Shown: positions 10,397-19,618, counted from the first letter of the stretch. The stretch is 64,000 nucleotides of DNA from an uncultured Caulobacterales bacterium (GCA_903840435.1 CAIMFV010000017.1:46397-110396); one strand, 5' to 3'. Numbers and translations: made by a program. Notes: generated from the letters alone by a model not told the origin.

Positions 10397-11626
10397 TCAG
10401 GTATCCGCACCGCGCCGGGTCGAAATGCCGAAAGGACGGGCGGCGGGTCGACCCCATTGCGCCGCCGCCAGCTCCAGGCCACGTTTGAAGCGACCGACAA
10501 GGCGACGGGCGCGCCAGTAAGGCGTTTCACCAAGCACCGATTTTCGGCCATTGATCGACCGCTTCAGGGCGAGAGCGTCGGCGGCGCATTTGTGCGGGTC
10601 GGCGTAGAATTGCGCAATCTTGTCTGACCCAAGGCCCGGTGTGGCAAACCACCGAGGCGCATAGATCTCGGTGAGCGCTTTCACGTCGGCAATCACCTTC
10701 GTCATACCTGTGCCGGAGGCTGGGCAGACGGTTGCAAAGGCGTCGCCAATCACCACAACCCCATCTTGCGCAGGCGATTTCATCCGCTTGAGGTCGACGA
10801 TGCGAATTTCAAACGGTCGTGTAACCACAGCCTCATGGAGTTTCGCGGCGATGTTCGGCATGGCGTGAGACAAGACCTTGATCGGGTCAGCTTTCAGTGC
10901 CGGCAGAAACCCCGCGTCGTCGGGATCAAAGGTAAAGATATTTAGGCGCAGTTCGTCGTCCATCGGAATGAAGCTGACATAGCTCAGCGCTGAGCCCGGG
11001 GGCGCCTCGACCACCTCGCCCGGCCCGTCATCGCTTTTGGCGAGGGAGAGGCCGACGCACACGGAGTGGCGGGGGCTGACAATTTCGTAGTCGAGATCAA
11101 GACCACTATCGGCGCCCAGCCACGTCCCGCTCGCCACCACGACCAGTCGGCCAAAAACTGTCTCTCCGGTCGACAGGCGGACGCAAGGTCGCTCACGGTC
11201 GGGGTAGATGGCGTCGACCGCGGTGGGGGTGAAGGTGACGCTGCTCGGCCAGAGGTTCCACAGGGCGTCTAACCATGCCTCGTGGCGCGCGCCGCAATTG
11301 GAAAGGTCGTGAAGCTGATCTGGGCTTTGGCGCGTTGCAACCGCACCCCAATTGGCCTGTTCGAAGGCTTCCAAGGCACCGAGTTCACGCAGGCCCTCAA
11401 TCTGATCTTGGGTCAGTTTCTCGGCCCGAAAGGTCGGACGCGGATGCGAATGGCGGTCAAATATCCTTACCCCGTATCCCGCCCGCCCGAGGCGGAGGGC
11501 AGTCAGGGCCCCCGCCATTCCGGCGCCGACAATCAAGATCGGGTCTGCTTCACGCAAGGGCGAAACTCTTTCGCGCAGGCTGCAACGGACGCGGCGCCAT
11601 GAGTTGGTGGCAGGCGCGTGCCACAC
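10397..11626 (-). CDS. FAD-dependent oxidoreductase, monooxygenase-like
   Basis: Up to 409 residues. The dinucleotide-binding motif ILIVGAGMAGALTALRLG begins near residue 30 and is followed by an acidic strand end (VRIFD). A second FAD motif, VVIGDAFATVCPASGTGM, lies near residue 300, the layout of p-hydroxybenzoate hydroxylase or geranylgeranyl-reductase-like enzymes. The true start may be an in-frame TTG at 11557, just before the FAD motif, since the first 23 residues look unrelated. The substrate is unknown. It is monocistronic in appearance. Confidence 0.75.
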   Translation of the reverse strand: MWHAPATNSWRRVRCSLRERVSPLREADPILIVGAGMAGALTALRLGRAGYGVRIFDRHSHPRPTFRAEKLTQDQIEGLRELGALEAFEQANWGAVATRQSPDQLHDLSNCGARHEAWLDALWNLWPSSVTFTPTAVDAIYPDRERPCVRLSTGETVFGRLVVVASGTWLGADSGLDLDYEIVSPRHSVCVGLSLAKSDDGPGEVVEAPPGSALSYVSFIPMDDELRLNIFTFDPDDAGFLPALKADPIKVLSHAMPNIAAKLHEAVVTRPFEIRIVDLKRMKSPAQDGVVVIGDAFATVCPASGTGMTKVIADVKALTEIYAPRWFATPGLGSDKIAQFYADPHKCAADALALKRSINGRKSVLGETPYWRARRLVGRFKRGLELAAAQWGRPAARPFGISTRRGADT

Positions 11627-11677
11627 GATAAGCCGAAACTCCTTTCAGCGAGGTTTCCCTGCCAAGGTTGGAGCGCG

Positions 11678-12175
11678 TTAGGTGGCAAAGGTCTCGCCCA
11701 AAATCCGCTCTAGCCCCGCAGCATCAATGGGATCGAAGGCGTCCAACTGGTCGGAATCGACATCAAGCACTGCGATCAGCGCTCCCGACGGGTCAAGCAC
11801 GGGCACGACGATTTCACTGCGAGATTGGCTATCGCAGGCGATGTGGCCTGGAAAGGCGTCGACATCTGGAACGATCAAGGTTGATCGCGACTGCGCCACC
11901 GCGCCACAGACGCCGCGTCCAAACAGAATTCGTAAGCAGCCGAGCGTCCCCTGATACGGGCCGATCACCAGTTCAGACGGCTTTTGCCGATCCGCGCGAT
12001 AAAAGCCGACCCAAAAATAGGTAGCGAAACTGGCCTTGAGCATGGCCACGATTGTTGCCATGCGCGCGGTTTCGTCAGGTTCGCCTGAGAGGACAGAGGC
12101 GATTTCGGCGCTTAGCTCCTCGTACCTTTGGGCCTTGTCAGCGGAAAGGCTCGTCGCAGAAAAGGCTTCGAACAT
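11678..12175 (-). CDS. msrC: GAF-domain free methionine-(R)-sulfoxide reductase
   Basis: 165 residues from the ATG at 12175; an upstream in-frame ATG at 12217 is possible but less family-like. It is a single GAF domain with the fRMsr signature: WVGFYR, LGCLRILFGRGVCG (two of the catalytic cysteines) and FPGHIACDSQSRSEIVVPV (third cysteine). The enzyme reduces free methionine-R-sulfoxide in the cytosol using thioredoxin. It is transcribed alone, with 51 bp separating it from the flavoprotein gene upstream on the same strand. Confidence 0.88.
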   Translation of the reverse strand: MFEAFSATSLSADKAQRYEELSAEIASVLSGEPDETARMATIVAMLKASFATYFWVGFYRADRQKPSELVIGPYQGTLGCLRILFGRGVCGAVAQSRSTLIVPDVDAFPGHIACDSQSRSEIVVPVLDPSGALIAVLDVDSDQLDAFDPIDAAGLERILGETFAT

Positions 12176-12281
12176 GACGCGTGTCCTTGAGGGTTTCAGA
12201 GTTTTGCGCTCGCTCAAAGCCTATTTCGCCGGAAAATGCGAGCGGTCTCTCATCTCGCAGATCGAAAGGTGGAGACGCGCA

Positions 12282-12413
12282 ATGTTCGGAATTGACAATG
12301 ATTGGTACCTTGTCCTCGCCATTGCGGCCGCGGGACTGTTCATCGTCACCCTGGGCGGCGTCCATATTTTGACCAATCTTCCAGATACCAAAGCCTCCAA
12401 AGCCAAACGCTAG
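12282..12413 (+). CDS. Small single-pass membrane protein
   Basis: A 43-residue ORF starting with ATG at 12282, preceded by an AAAGGTGGAG ribosome site. It has one hydrophobic segment (about residues 8-28) and a lysine-rich tail (TKASKAKR), which suggests N-out, C-in insertion. The function is unknown. It overlaps the end of modA by 4 bp in convergent orientation. The good ribosome site and clean hydrophobic segment favour a real gene. Confidence 0.5.
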   Translation: MFGIDNDWYLVLAIAAAGLFIVTLGGVHILTNLPDTKASKAKR

Positions 12414-13207
12414 AGCGGGCGCTTAAAGCCATATTTGGCGAAGGTGCGCTGGGCCTCTTGCCCTTGAAGATAGGCGACAAATCTTGCCGCCGACGGATCG
12501 GTCGATGCCTGCAACACCGCCGCCGGATAGATGATCGGCGGATGGCTGTCCTCGGGAAAAAGCGCCACAAGACTGACGTTTGGCTCGACAAGCGCGTCTG
12601 TGTCATAGACGACGCCCAGTCGCGCCTCGCCCCGGCTGACATAGAGGAGGGCGGCTCGGACATTTTGCCCATAGACCACATGGTCAGCCACCTGGTCCCA
12701 CAGGCCCAACTGGGTCAAAGCCGCCTTTGCGTAACGCCCGGCGGGCACATCGGGCGCCGCAAGCGCTAATTTTCCGGTGCCCAGGACTTGGGCCAGATGC
12801 ACGCCCGGCGTCAGGCGCAAGGTGAGCGCTTGGTCCTTGGGTGCGATGAGCGCCAGATGGTTGCTGGCGATATTGTGTCGTGACCCGGGGCGCAGGAGAT
12901 GCTGCTGCGCCAAGGCGTCCATCCAGTCGACATCGGCGGAGATGAACACATCCGCCTTGGCGCCGTTCTCGATCTGGCGCGCGAGTGTGGACGATGCCCC
13001 ATAGACAAGCTGAACAGGTTGGCCGGTCGCGGCTGAATAGGCCTTGCCAATATCGTCGGCGACATTTTTTAACGATGCCGCCGCATAGACGGTCAGTTCA
13101 GCCTGGGGGGCGCCGAGCGCGGTCACGGCGCTTGCACAGCTGATGGCCAGGCCTACCATCCACGCCACAAGGGTGCGCATGAGGTTTGATGGGGTAATTT
13201 GGACCAT
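12410..13207 (-). CDS. modA: Molybdate-binding periplasmic protein ModA
   Basis: 265 residues with a signal peptide (hydrophobic core about 14-28, AxA-like cleavage near GA-PQA). The ATG at 13207 has GGAGG nine bases upstream, better than the internal ATG at 13180. The mature protein shows the ModA pattern: LTVYAAASLKNVADDIG at the start, YGASSTLARQIENGAKADVFISAD, and PAGRYAKAAL. It delivers molybdate to the ModBC importer. No modB or modC lies in the window, so this copy is an orphan here. Confidence 0.9.
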   Translation of the reverse strand: MVQITPSNLMRTLVAWMVGLAISCASAVTALGAPQAELTVYAAASLKNVADDIGKAYSAATGQPVQLVYGASSTLARQIENGAKADVFISADVDWMDALAQQHLLRPGSRHNIASNHLALIAPKDQALTLRLTPGVHLAQVLGTGKLALAAPDVPAGRYAKAALTQLGLWDQVADHVVYGQNVRAALLYVSRGEARLGVVYDTDALVEPNVSLVALFPEDSHPPIIYPAAVLQASTDPSAARFVAYLQGQEAQRTFAKYGFKRPL

Positions 13208-13374
13208 GACCCTCGCCTCCGTTCAGCGAAAAAATACTTTATTGACGAGGTTTGCGAAGTCCAAATTCACAGTTTGGGCCTATCTGCTGCGGATCGCAGG
13301 TAAAGCGATGGCAGACCTGACCCGACTTTCCGTGAAAGCGTTGAGCGGCCGGGCCTTTTCCAAGGCCGAGCGCA

Positions 13375-13614
13375 GTGAGCGTCAAATCCAGAGCCAGGCG
13401 GGCCGCAGCCCAAGCGCTGGCACAGCCGCCGCCACCGCCTGAACCGACCATGATTGACGAGGTCTCGCCAAGCGAGGTCCCTGCCTTGCCTCCGCCCCTG
13501 CCCCCCGCCTCGCCACCGATGGGGTTTCAGGGCCTACCGAATGCCTATAGCCCGAATGGCGCGCCGACACCGCCCTTCATGAGCCGCTATCACGCCATTG
13601 ACCTCTGTGTCTGA
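13375..13614 (+). CDS. Possible proline-rich small protein
   Basis: A 79-residue frame from a GTG at 13375, in a 437-bp stretch between modA and the next gene (13208-13644) that otherwise holds no recognised gene. The product has a basic start and two proline clusters (PPPPPEP and PPPLPPASPPMG), with no membrane segment. Another frame in the same stretch starts with ATG at 13308 and encodes only 44 residues. No family is recognised; either or neither may be expressed. Confidence 0.3.
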   Translation: MSVKSRARRAAAQALAQPPPPPEPTMIDEVSPSEVPALPPPLPPASPPMGFQGLPNAYSPNGAPTPPFMSRYHAIDLCV

Positions 13615-13616
13615 TG

Positions 13617-13634
13617 GAACCCGCCAAGACGGGC
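13617..13634 (-). terminator. Weak hairpin after the 14.7-kb secreted-protein gene
   Basis: On the minus strand AGCCCG and CGGGTT can form a 6-bp stem (one G-T pair) around TCTTGG, just past the stop of the 13645-14742 gene. There is no clear U-run, so this is only a possible terminator. Confidence 0.2.
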
Positions 13635-13644
13635 TTAAGCGCGA

Positions 13645-14742
13645 TTAGGGCGTCCGCGTCTTTTTCGCCTTCCGGGGCGTATTGACCGCCACATAGGGCT
13701 GGGGGGCGATGGGTTGTTCACCGGCGGCCTTGGCGATGCACTCACCCGTATCGGCGATGGCATGTAACCCAAGGCAGAACATGTCCTCGTACCAGGGACG
13801 GGCCACCGCCAAGCATTGATAAAGATTGAGCTTTGACATGCTGAGGCAATAGCCCGACGACGCGTCGCTCATCAGGTTTTGCAAGGCGGCATCGTTGTCA
13901 TCGCCGCCCGAACCCAAGACGGCCAGCGCAGCCAGGGCGAGGCTGCGGTTTATCAATCCTGTGAACGGGGTGGCTGAGGCTGGTGGCGGCTCAGTCGGCG
14001 GCGCCTCCTCCCTGACAAAGGCCGATCCGTCGATTAGGGCGTCTGAGATGGCTTTCATCTCGGCCGCATCCAGTTCCATGGATTGGCTGGACAGCTGTTT
14101 GGCGCGGGAAAGCCGCCCTTGTGGATCGGTGACCGAGGTTTTCGACCAAGATTTTTCTTTTTGAATGGAATAGGCGGCGTTTTTGATGCTGCCGCCTAGC
14201 TCCATGAGCCGAAAACTTTGCCGATGCAAGGAGGCGCGAATGAGCTCCGCCGCTGTCGCTGCGCCGGGAAGCACGTCGGCATAGGTGGGGTCGGCCAGCA
14301 GCCTTTCAGCCACATCGGCGCGGGAGGCCGGATTGGCGGCAAAGACCCGGACGCTTGCCACAAAGGCAGGGTCCTGCAAGGCCATCACCGCGCCATAGGC
14401 GACAGCGCCGCGAATAAGCTGTTGCGGTTCGTAAGATTCAGCCTCGGACAGGGTCGCCTCAATCGCATCGCCATTGTCGAAGCGCGACACCAGGCTTTTT
14501 ACCTTGCGCATATAGGCGCGATAACGGCTCGCCTCCTCGATCACATGGGAGGAAAGGGTGATGCCTGCAGGCGGTGCGGCCAGCGGCGCCAAGGTCATCA
14601 GGTCAGCACTCGGCGGTTGGGTTTGCGGCGCCGTCCCTATCGGTTGCGCACCGGCGCTGATTGCGCTCATCATGCCGATCGCCATGACAGCGCCGACCCA
14701 TGCCAATGACCTTACCATACGCGTCAACTCCAGCCGTCGCAT
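13645..14742 (-). CDS. Secreted protein of unknown function with C-terminal cysteine cluster
   Basis: About 365 residues from the ATG at 14742 (MRRLELTRMV). A signal peptide is clear: a basic start, a hydrophobic core around residues 10-28 and a SAGA-QP cleavage site. The mature protein is alanine-rich and helical (several AAxA and SRAKQLSSQS stretches), and carries four cysteines in the last 80 residues spaced like a small disulfide module (YC, QC, FC, EC). A basic PRKAKKTRTP tail ends it. No family is recognised; it is likely periplasmic. The frame is open upstream to 14859, but the extra residues precede the signal peptide. Confidence 0.65.
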   Translation of the reverse strand: MRRLELTRMVRSLAWVGAVMAIGMMSAISAGAQPIGTAPQTQPPSADLMTLAPLAAPPAGITLSSHVIEEASRYRAYMRKVKSLVSRFDNGDAIEATLSEAESYEPQQLIRGAVAYGAVMALQDPAFVASVRVFAANPASRADVAERLLADPTYADVLPGAATAAELIRASLHRQSFRLMELGGSIKNAAYSIQKEKSWSKTSVTDPQGRLSRAKQLSSQSMELDAAEMKAISDALIDGSAFVREEAPPTEPPPASATPFTGLINRSLALAALAVLGSGGDDNDAALQNLMSDASSGYCLSMSKLNLYQCLAVARPWYEDMFCLGLHAIADTGECIAKAAGEQPIAPQPYVAVNTPRKAKKTRTP

Positions 14743-14870
14743 CTTCTGTGCCAAGACCCGGCGAGCCAGCCTGGGGCGCCTTGGTGGAGGCGAGGTTAAA
14801 TCAAGTCCTCTAAGAAACGTTAACTGTGTGTCCGAGTTGAGGCCGTTTCCCGGCCGCACGGCTGTAGCGT

Positions 14871-15809
14871 TTAGTCGAACAGTTTCGAGACCGACTCTTC
14901 ATTAGCAATACGTCGAATGGCTTCGCCGATCAGGGGCGCGACACTGACTTGTCGAATCTTGGCGCAGGCCGAAACCGGGTCTGAGGCCTCGATGGAATCG
15001 GTGATCACCAGTTCGTCGAGCACCGACTTCATCACCCGGTCCGGTGCGCCGCCAGAGAGGACGCCGTGGCTGACATAGGCCGAAACACTGATGGCGCCCT
15101 TGGCCTTTAAGGCGTCAGCGGCGTTGCACAGCGTACCCGCTGAATCGACAATGTCATCAAACAGGATGCAGCGGCGACCCTCGACATCGCCGATAATATT
15201 CATCACCTCGCTTTGGCCCGGCATCGGTCGGCGCTTGTCGACAATCGCGAGATCGGCGTTCAAGCGATCAGCGAGCTGGCGCGCCCGCACCACACCGCCA
15301 ACGTCTGGAGAGACAATCATCAAAGCGCCGTCCCGCCCGGCATGGGCGTGGCGAATATCATTGGCGAGCACGGGGATGGCGACCAGATTATCGGTCGGAA
15401 TATCAAAAAAGCCCTGAATCTGGCCAGCGTGCAGGTCCATGGTCAAAACCCGATGGGCACCAGCGCGCACAATCAGATTGGCGACAAGCTTGGCCGAAAT
15501 TGGCGTTCGCCCGCCGGTCTTTCGGTCCTGACGCGCGTAGCCGAAATAGGGCATGACCGCCGTGATCCGCCGCGCCGAGGCGCGCGCCAAGGCATCAATA
15601 CAGATCAGCAATTCCATCAGGTTGTCATTGGCCGGATAGGCGGTCGATTGCAGCACGAACACGTCTTCGCCGCGCACATTTTCGTCAATTGTGACGAAGA
15701 CCTCCATATCGGCGAAGCGCCGAACCTGGGCGCGGGTCAGTGGCATGTCGAGATAGTCGCCGACAGCTGTGGCGAGGGTTCGGTTGGAATTGCCCGAGAG
15801 CAGTTTCAT
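14871..15809 (-). CDS. prs: Ribose-phosphate pyrophosphokinase
   Basis: 312 residues, the standard length of class I PRPP synthase. Visible motifs are [40 protein letters not shown] (ATP-binding flexible loop), the metal histidine in [16 protein letters not shown], and the PRPP-binding [14 protein letters not shown]. It makes PRPP from ribose-5-phosphate and ATP for nucleotide, histidine and NAD synthesis. It lies 54 bp after pgeF on the same strand and may be read through from lgt-midA-pgeF. Confidence 0.97.
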   Translation of the reverse strand: MKLLSGNSNRTLATAVGDYLDMPLTRAQVRRFADMEVFVTIDENVRGEDVFVLQSTAYPANDNLMELLICIDALARASARRITAVMPYFGYARQDRKTGGRTPISAKLVANLIVRAGAHRVLTMDLHAGQIQGFFDIPTDNLVAIPVLANDIRHAHAGRDGALMIVSPDVGGVVRARQLADRLNADLAIVDKRRPMPGQSEVMNIIGDVEGRRCILFDDIVDSAGTLCNAADALKAKGAISVSAYVSHGVLSGGAPDRVMKSVLDELVITDSIEASDPVSACAKIRQVSVAPLIGEAIRRIANEESVSKLFD

Positions 15810-15863
15810 GGCCCGTTTTGATCCTAGAGGAGTGTGGGCGCTTCTTAAGGCCTTGCTGGGAAA

Positions 15864-16649
15864 TCAGACAAGCATAATCGCCGATAAGAGGCGGCCATAG
15901 TCGCCTTCCCCCTGATGCAGCGCCCGGCGATTGGAGAAGAAAAGCGGGTCGGCATAGGTGTCGTGGCCGATCCAGGCCGCCGAACCGACCCCTGACCGCG
16001 CCAGCCGCGCGAGCACAAAGCCCGGCAAATCAAACTGGCGCTTGTCGGCTGCGGCGCCAGGTGAAAAATAGGCCTCCGACGCCGGATCGTGTCGGGTAAA
16101 GGTGGCGTAGAATTCAAGCCCAACCTCATAGGAGGCAGGCCCGATACAGGGCCCGACGGCGGCGACCATTTGGCGTGGCTTTCCCCCCAGGCTGACGAGC
16201 TTGGCAATGGCGTCCTCAATCACGCCATGCAGCGCGCCTTTCCATCCGGCGTGGATGGCGGCGGCGAGGTGAGCGCTGGGATCCGCGATCAGAATAGGCG
16301 CACAATCGGCAGTCAAGACGCCATAGATGAGGTTTGGGGTTTGGCCGACCACCGCATCTGCGTGCGGGCGCTCTGCGCTGAACGGGGCTTCGCCAATTAC
16401 AGCCATGGCCGAGTGAACTTGGTGACAGGTGAGCAGGCGGTCTTCGGCTTGGCCAAAATAGGCCGCCGCCCGGCTGCGATTTTCGCTTACGGCTTCGGGG
16501 ACATCCCCCGAACCCCGCCCGACATTTAGTCCCGCATAGATGCCCTTTGAGACGCCGCCTGTCCGGCTGAAGAAGCCGTGACGAAAGCCGGGCAAAGCCG
16601 CCAGTCTGGCGTCGGTCAGGGGCTGAAGGGCGGCGGTGGCGTCTGACAT
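15864..16649 (-). CDS. pgeF: Multicopper polyphenol oxidase/purine nucleoside phosphorylase-like protein
   Basis: 261 residues of the YfiH/LACC1 family. It opens with GFRHGFFSRTGGVSKGIYAGLNVG. The zinc-binding residues lie in THCHQVH-like LTCHQVHS, TADCAPIL and AIHAGWKGALHGV (His, Cys, His). Family members act as purine nucleoside phosphorylase and adenosine deaminase, and PgeF in E. coli edits peptidoglycan precursors. It sits 24 bp after midA, in the common alphaproteobacterial order lgt-midA-pgeF. Confidence 0.9.
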   Translation of the reverse strand: MSDATAALQPLTDARLAALPGFRHGFFSRTGGVSKGIYAGLNVGRGSGDVPEAVSENRSRAAAYFGQAEDRLLTCHQVHSAMAVIGEAPFSAERPHADAVVGQTPNLIYGVLTADCAPILIADPSAHLAAAIHAGWKGALHGVIEDAIAKLVSLGGKPRQMVAAVGPCIGPASYEVGLEFYATFTRHDPASEAYFSPGAAADKRQFDLPGFVLARLARSGVGSAAWIGHDTYADPLFFSNRRALHQGEGDYGRLLSAIMLV

Positions 16650-16673
16650 GGTTAGGGTCCGTGGAAATCGCGC

Positions 16674-17729
16674 TTAGAAGGCAGGCGGAGCGAGGCCGGG
16701 AGAGGATAGCGCCAGAACCTTGAACAGGTCGCCCATCTGGTCAGGGGCCACAAGCCGCTCGGCCTGGCGTAGGAGGGTCGCCGCCTTTGCCGGTTGCGCC
16801 GCCGCCAAGCTTTGTAACCGCGCGGCTATGCCCAGCCGGGTCAGAAATGTGCCTTGGGTCAGGATAGGGCTGGCCGTGGCGCCACCGGCCACGCCAGAGC
16901 GGGCAAGGTCGGAGAAATCCACATGGAAGGTCAGGTCGGCCTCGCCTGGCCTTGCCAAGGGATCAACCTTTTCAAACTGATGCAGGGCTTGGAATGTGTC
17001 GCCAAACCCTGGCCGGTCGCGGCCATAGTCGATGATCAGCGCAAATCCCCCTTGCCCCGCCAAACGCGCGCCAAGCGCTTCGGCCAAGGCGGTTTGAGCC
17101 GGGGACTGCTCGATCACCGTACCGTCAGCGGCTTCGGGAAGGTCAAGGCCGCGTGGCGCCGGACCAAGGCCAAAGGCCAGGTTCCCCGCTTCGTCTAGAC
17201 CAATGACCTGTTCGCGCCAGGCCCCGGCATGGCGGACAAATTGCCGCGCGGGTAAGCAATCAAACACCTCATTGGCGATGAGGATAAGCGGAAGGGCGTC
17301 GGGCAGCTCGCCGATCCGATCTAAGCTTTGCGGCGTAAAGGGCGCCAGACGTCTCGCCTGTTCGGCGCGCAGCACCGGGCTCGTCTCTACGAGGACAAGG
17401 CGTAAAGCGCGCAGAAAATCTGGCGCGACGCGGGCCGCCCGCAAGGCATCCTCCATCAGGACGCCCCGACCGGGGCCGAGCTCTACCAATAAAAACCGAT
17501 CGGGTGCCCCCATGGCCCGCCAAGCGGCCACCGCCCAAAGTCCGATCAGTTCGCCAAACATCTGGCTGACTTCTGGTGCGGTCAGAAAATCGCCCCCAGC
17601 CCCTAATCCCGGACGGGTGGCGTAATAGCCAGCCTGTCGGTCGTGCAAGCAGAGCGTCATATATTGGGCGACGGTGATCGGTCCTTCCGCCCTGATCAGG
17701 TCGGAAATGCGCGCCAGGAGACTGCTCAC
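16674..17729 (-). CDS. SAM-dependent methyltransferase, MidA/NDUFAF7 family
   Basis: 351 residues with a PF02636-type pattern: PITVAQYMTLCLHDRQAGYYATRPGLGAGGDFLTAPEVSQMFGE at the start, VELGPGRGVLMEDAL as the SAM-binding glycine loop, and LILIANEVFDCLPARQFV downstream. The mitochondrial relative methylates an arginine of complex I subunit NDUFS2; the bacterial role is inferred from that. The GTG start overlaps the lgt stop by 4 bp, so the two are translationally coupled. Confidence 0.9.
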   Translation of the reverse strand: MSSLLARISDLIRAEGPITVAQYMTLCLHDRQAGYYATRPGLGAGGDFLTAPEVSQMFGELIGLWAVAAWRAMGAPDRFLLVELGPGRGVLMEDALRAARVAPDFLRALRLVLVETSPVLRAEQARRLAPFTPQSLDRIGELPDALPLILIANEVFDCLPARQFVRHAGAWREQVIGLDEAGNLAFGLGPAPRGLDLPEAADGTVIEQSPAQTALAEALGARLAGQGGFALIIDYGRDRPGFGDTFQALHQFEKVDPLARPGEADLTFHVDFSDLARSGVAGGATASPILTQGTFLTRLGIAARLQSLAAAQPAKAATLLRQAERLVAPDQMGDLFKVLALSSPGLAPPAF

Positions 17730-18586
17730 GCGTCCGACTTCATCTCATCGGTGGGCGTCGCGAGCGGGATGGCGGGGCGTTGCAGCGTGGAGGCCACCAC
17801 GACAGCGCCAATGAACAGCATGGGCAGGCTCAAAATCATCCCCATGGTCAAGCCGAAGGGGAAATCGGGCATGCCGACATCGGGCTCACGGACATGTTCG
17901 ACGGTAAACCGAAAGAGGCCATAAAGGGCAAGGAATAGACCGGTCGTCAGGCCGGGTCGCCGCAGTGCGCCAAACCGGTGGGTAGCGAGCCGCAAGATGA
18001 GAAACATCACGCCGCCCTCCAGACCGGCCTCATAGAGCTGGCTTGGGTGGCGGGGCAGGTCTCCGGCGCGCGGAAACACCATGCCCCAAGGAAGCGTCGT
18101 CGTCCGCCCCCAGAGTTCGCCATTGACGAAGTTGGCGATGCGCACGATGCCAAGCCCTATGGGCGCGCAGGGGGCCGCCAAGTCACCCAATCGGATGAGG
18201 CTGATTTTCCGCCGCCAAGCGAACAGCGAAATCGCGATGACAACGCCGAGAAACCCGCCATGAAACGACATGCCGCCTTCCCAGGTTTTGATGATCTGGA
18301 TCGGATCGGTGAAGAAGGTGCTGGGCGAATAGAAGAGCATAAAGCCCAATCGCCCGCCCAGAATGATCCCGAACGTCGCCCAGAGGATCAGGTCGTCCAA
18401 CTGGATGGACGTCAGGGGCACCCTATCGCCCCACAATTCAGGCTTGCGCAGCAACCGCTGGGCGTAACGCCACGCGCCCAAAATGCTGACAATATAGGCA
18501 AGCGCATACCAGCGGATCGGCAGCGAAAACCACGGCGTTGGGATGGCGACCGCCACCGGGTTGAAATTGGGATAAGGAAGGCTCAT
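17726..18586 (-). CDS. lgt: Prolipoprotein diacylglyceryl transferase
   Basis: 286 residues from the ATG at 18586. It is a polytopic inner-membrane enzyme that moves diacylglycerol from phosphatidylglycerol onto the lipobox cysteine. The signature region GIVRIANFVNGELWGR matches the Lgt consensus, and SFHGGFLG holds the conserved His-Gly-Gly. The N-terminus (PWFSLPIRWYALAYIVSI) is typical. It is the first gene of the minus-strand group lgt-midA-pgeF, and possibly prs. Confidence 0.96.
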   Translation of the reverse strand: MSLPYPNFNPVAVAIPTPWFSLPIRWYALAYIVSILGAWRYAQRLLRKPELWGDRVPLTSIQLDDLILWATFGIILGGRLGFMLFYSPSTFFTDPIQIIKTWEGGMSFHGGFLGVVIAISLFAWRRKISLIRLGDLAAPCAPIGLGIVRIANFVNGELWGRTTTLPWGMVFPRAGDLPRHPSQLYEAGLEGGVMFLILRLATHRFGALRRPGLTTGLFLALYGLFRFTVEHVREPDVGMPDFPFGLTMGMILSLPMLFIGAVVVASTLQRPAIPLATPTDEMKSDA

Positions 18587-18666
18587 CGCGTCGCCAAGCA
18601 AGGGGGTGCAAAGGGCTCGTTTACCCGCCGCTTCTCCTTACGGCGGTTCGACGGCGCGGGAAACGC

Positions 18667-19404
18667 CTAATTGCCTGGACCGGTCTCGCTAAGCGCGAAC
18701 TCGCCGGTGACTGAGACCGAAACCTTAATCTCGCCCGGCTGCACGGCTGTGGCAGGGGGAGGGGGCGCGGCCGCCATTCGCATTGCCATTACGCTCATCA
18801 CCCGGGGGCTTTCTAAATTGCCTCCTTCAGACAGGCGCACCAATCGCACCCGAGAGAGGCCAAAGGCCTTCGCATAGAGTTGTGCGCGGCTCTTTAAGGT
18901 GCTGACGGCTTTTAGGCGCGCTGTGTCTTCAAGACCCGTCGTGTCTGAGACACCAAAGGAGATGCTGCCAATCCCCGTTGCTCCGGCTTGTGTGACGAGA
19001 TCGATTATCGGACCGGTTTGTGAAAAATCATGCACTGTGACGCGAATGCCGTTGGTGGCGTCAAACCCATTCGGTTTCGGCGCAGCGTCGTTGACATAGA
19101 TCATTTGCGGCGACAGGGACACGCCCGTGGTCTGAATATCCGTCTCGGCGATCTTGGCATGGTGAAGCGCTTGGAAGACGTCGGCCATTTTCTGCCGATT
19201 GGCGAGCATGGCGGCGTTGGCGGTTCCAGCATGGGTGGCGACGCTGACCTCGATCTGGGCCAGGTCCGGGACGACGCTGACCTCGCCTGTCGCCGTCAAT
19301 GTCACCAAGGACGGCGAGGCGGGTGCTGGCGCTTCGGTGGCCAAGGCAGCACTCGCCAACAGGAGTGTCAGTCCAGAGGTCAAAACCGGAAAGATGCGAA
19401 CCAT
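18667..19404 (-). CDS. SIMPL domain (DUF541) periplasmic protein
   Basis: 245 residues from the ATG at 19404; the frame runs further upstream, but that stretch crosses toward the tRNA. A signal peptide is evident (ILPV-rich core, cleavage after ALA-TEA). The mature part has the SIMPL pattern: LVTLTATGEVSVVPDLAQIEVSV, then GVSLSPQMIY, VTVHDFSQTGPIID and GIGSISFGVSD, ending with KVSVSVTGEFAL. Family members sit in the periplasm or outer membrane and are linked to oxidative stress; the specific role is unknown. Confidence 0.88.
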   Translation of the reverse strand: MVRIFPVLTSGLTLLLASAALATEAPAPASPSLVTLTATGEVSVVPDLAQIEVSVATHAGTANAAMLANRQKMADVFQALHHAKIAETDIQTTGVSLSPQMIYVNDAAPKPNGFDATNGIRVTVHDFSQTGPIIDLVTQAGATGIGSISFGVSDTTGLEDTARLKAVSTLKSRAQLYAKAFGLSRVRLVRLSEGGNLESPRVMSVMAMRMAAAPPPPATAVQPGEIKVSVSVTGEFALSETGPGN

Positions 19405-19542
19405 GGGGGCCTCCAATCGGGTACGCCGACCCATCGCGGCGCTGCCCTCATGGCTGAGGTTGGCCGCACCCCTTGACCGAAATGAGGCGCCACCTTCCCC
19501 CACCGCTCGTGTCATGCTAACGCGACGGCCACGCCGCAAGGC

Positions 19543-19618
19543 GGGCCCGTAGCTCAATGGTTAGAGCCGACCGCTCATAACGGTCTGGTTGGGGGTTCGA
19601 GTCCCTCCGGGCCTACCA
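19543..19618 (+). tRNA. tRNA with CAU anticodon, probably tRNA-Ile2
   Basis: A 76-nt cloverleaf with encoded CCA. The acceptor stem is GGGCCCG/CGGGCCT (G1-U72 wobble), the anticodon stem GACCG/CGGTC encloses CTCATAA, and the T arm contains TTCGAGT. The anticodon is CAU. It is not the initiator, because the three G-C pairs next to the anticodon loop are absent. The 8-base D-loop (AATGGTTA) and GTTCGAGTCC resemble the lysidine-modified tRNA-Ile2 more than elongator tRNA-Met; the presence of tilS-recognition features was not tested. Confidence 0.85.

Noticed and set aside
10371..10421. Terminator between icd and the flavoprotein gene
   Set aside because: GACCCGG/CCGGGTC arms are 37 bases apart with no U-run, and the second arm falls inside the flavoprotein coding end.
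19543..19618. Initiator tRNA-Met
   Set aside because: The anticodon stem lacks the three G-C pairs of initiators, and position 1-72 is a G-U pair rather than the initiator mismatch.
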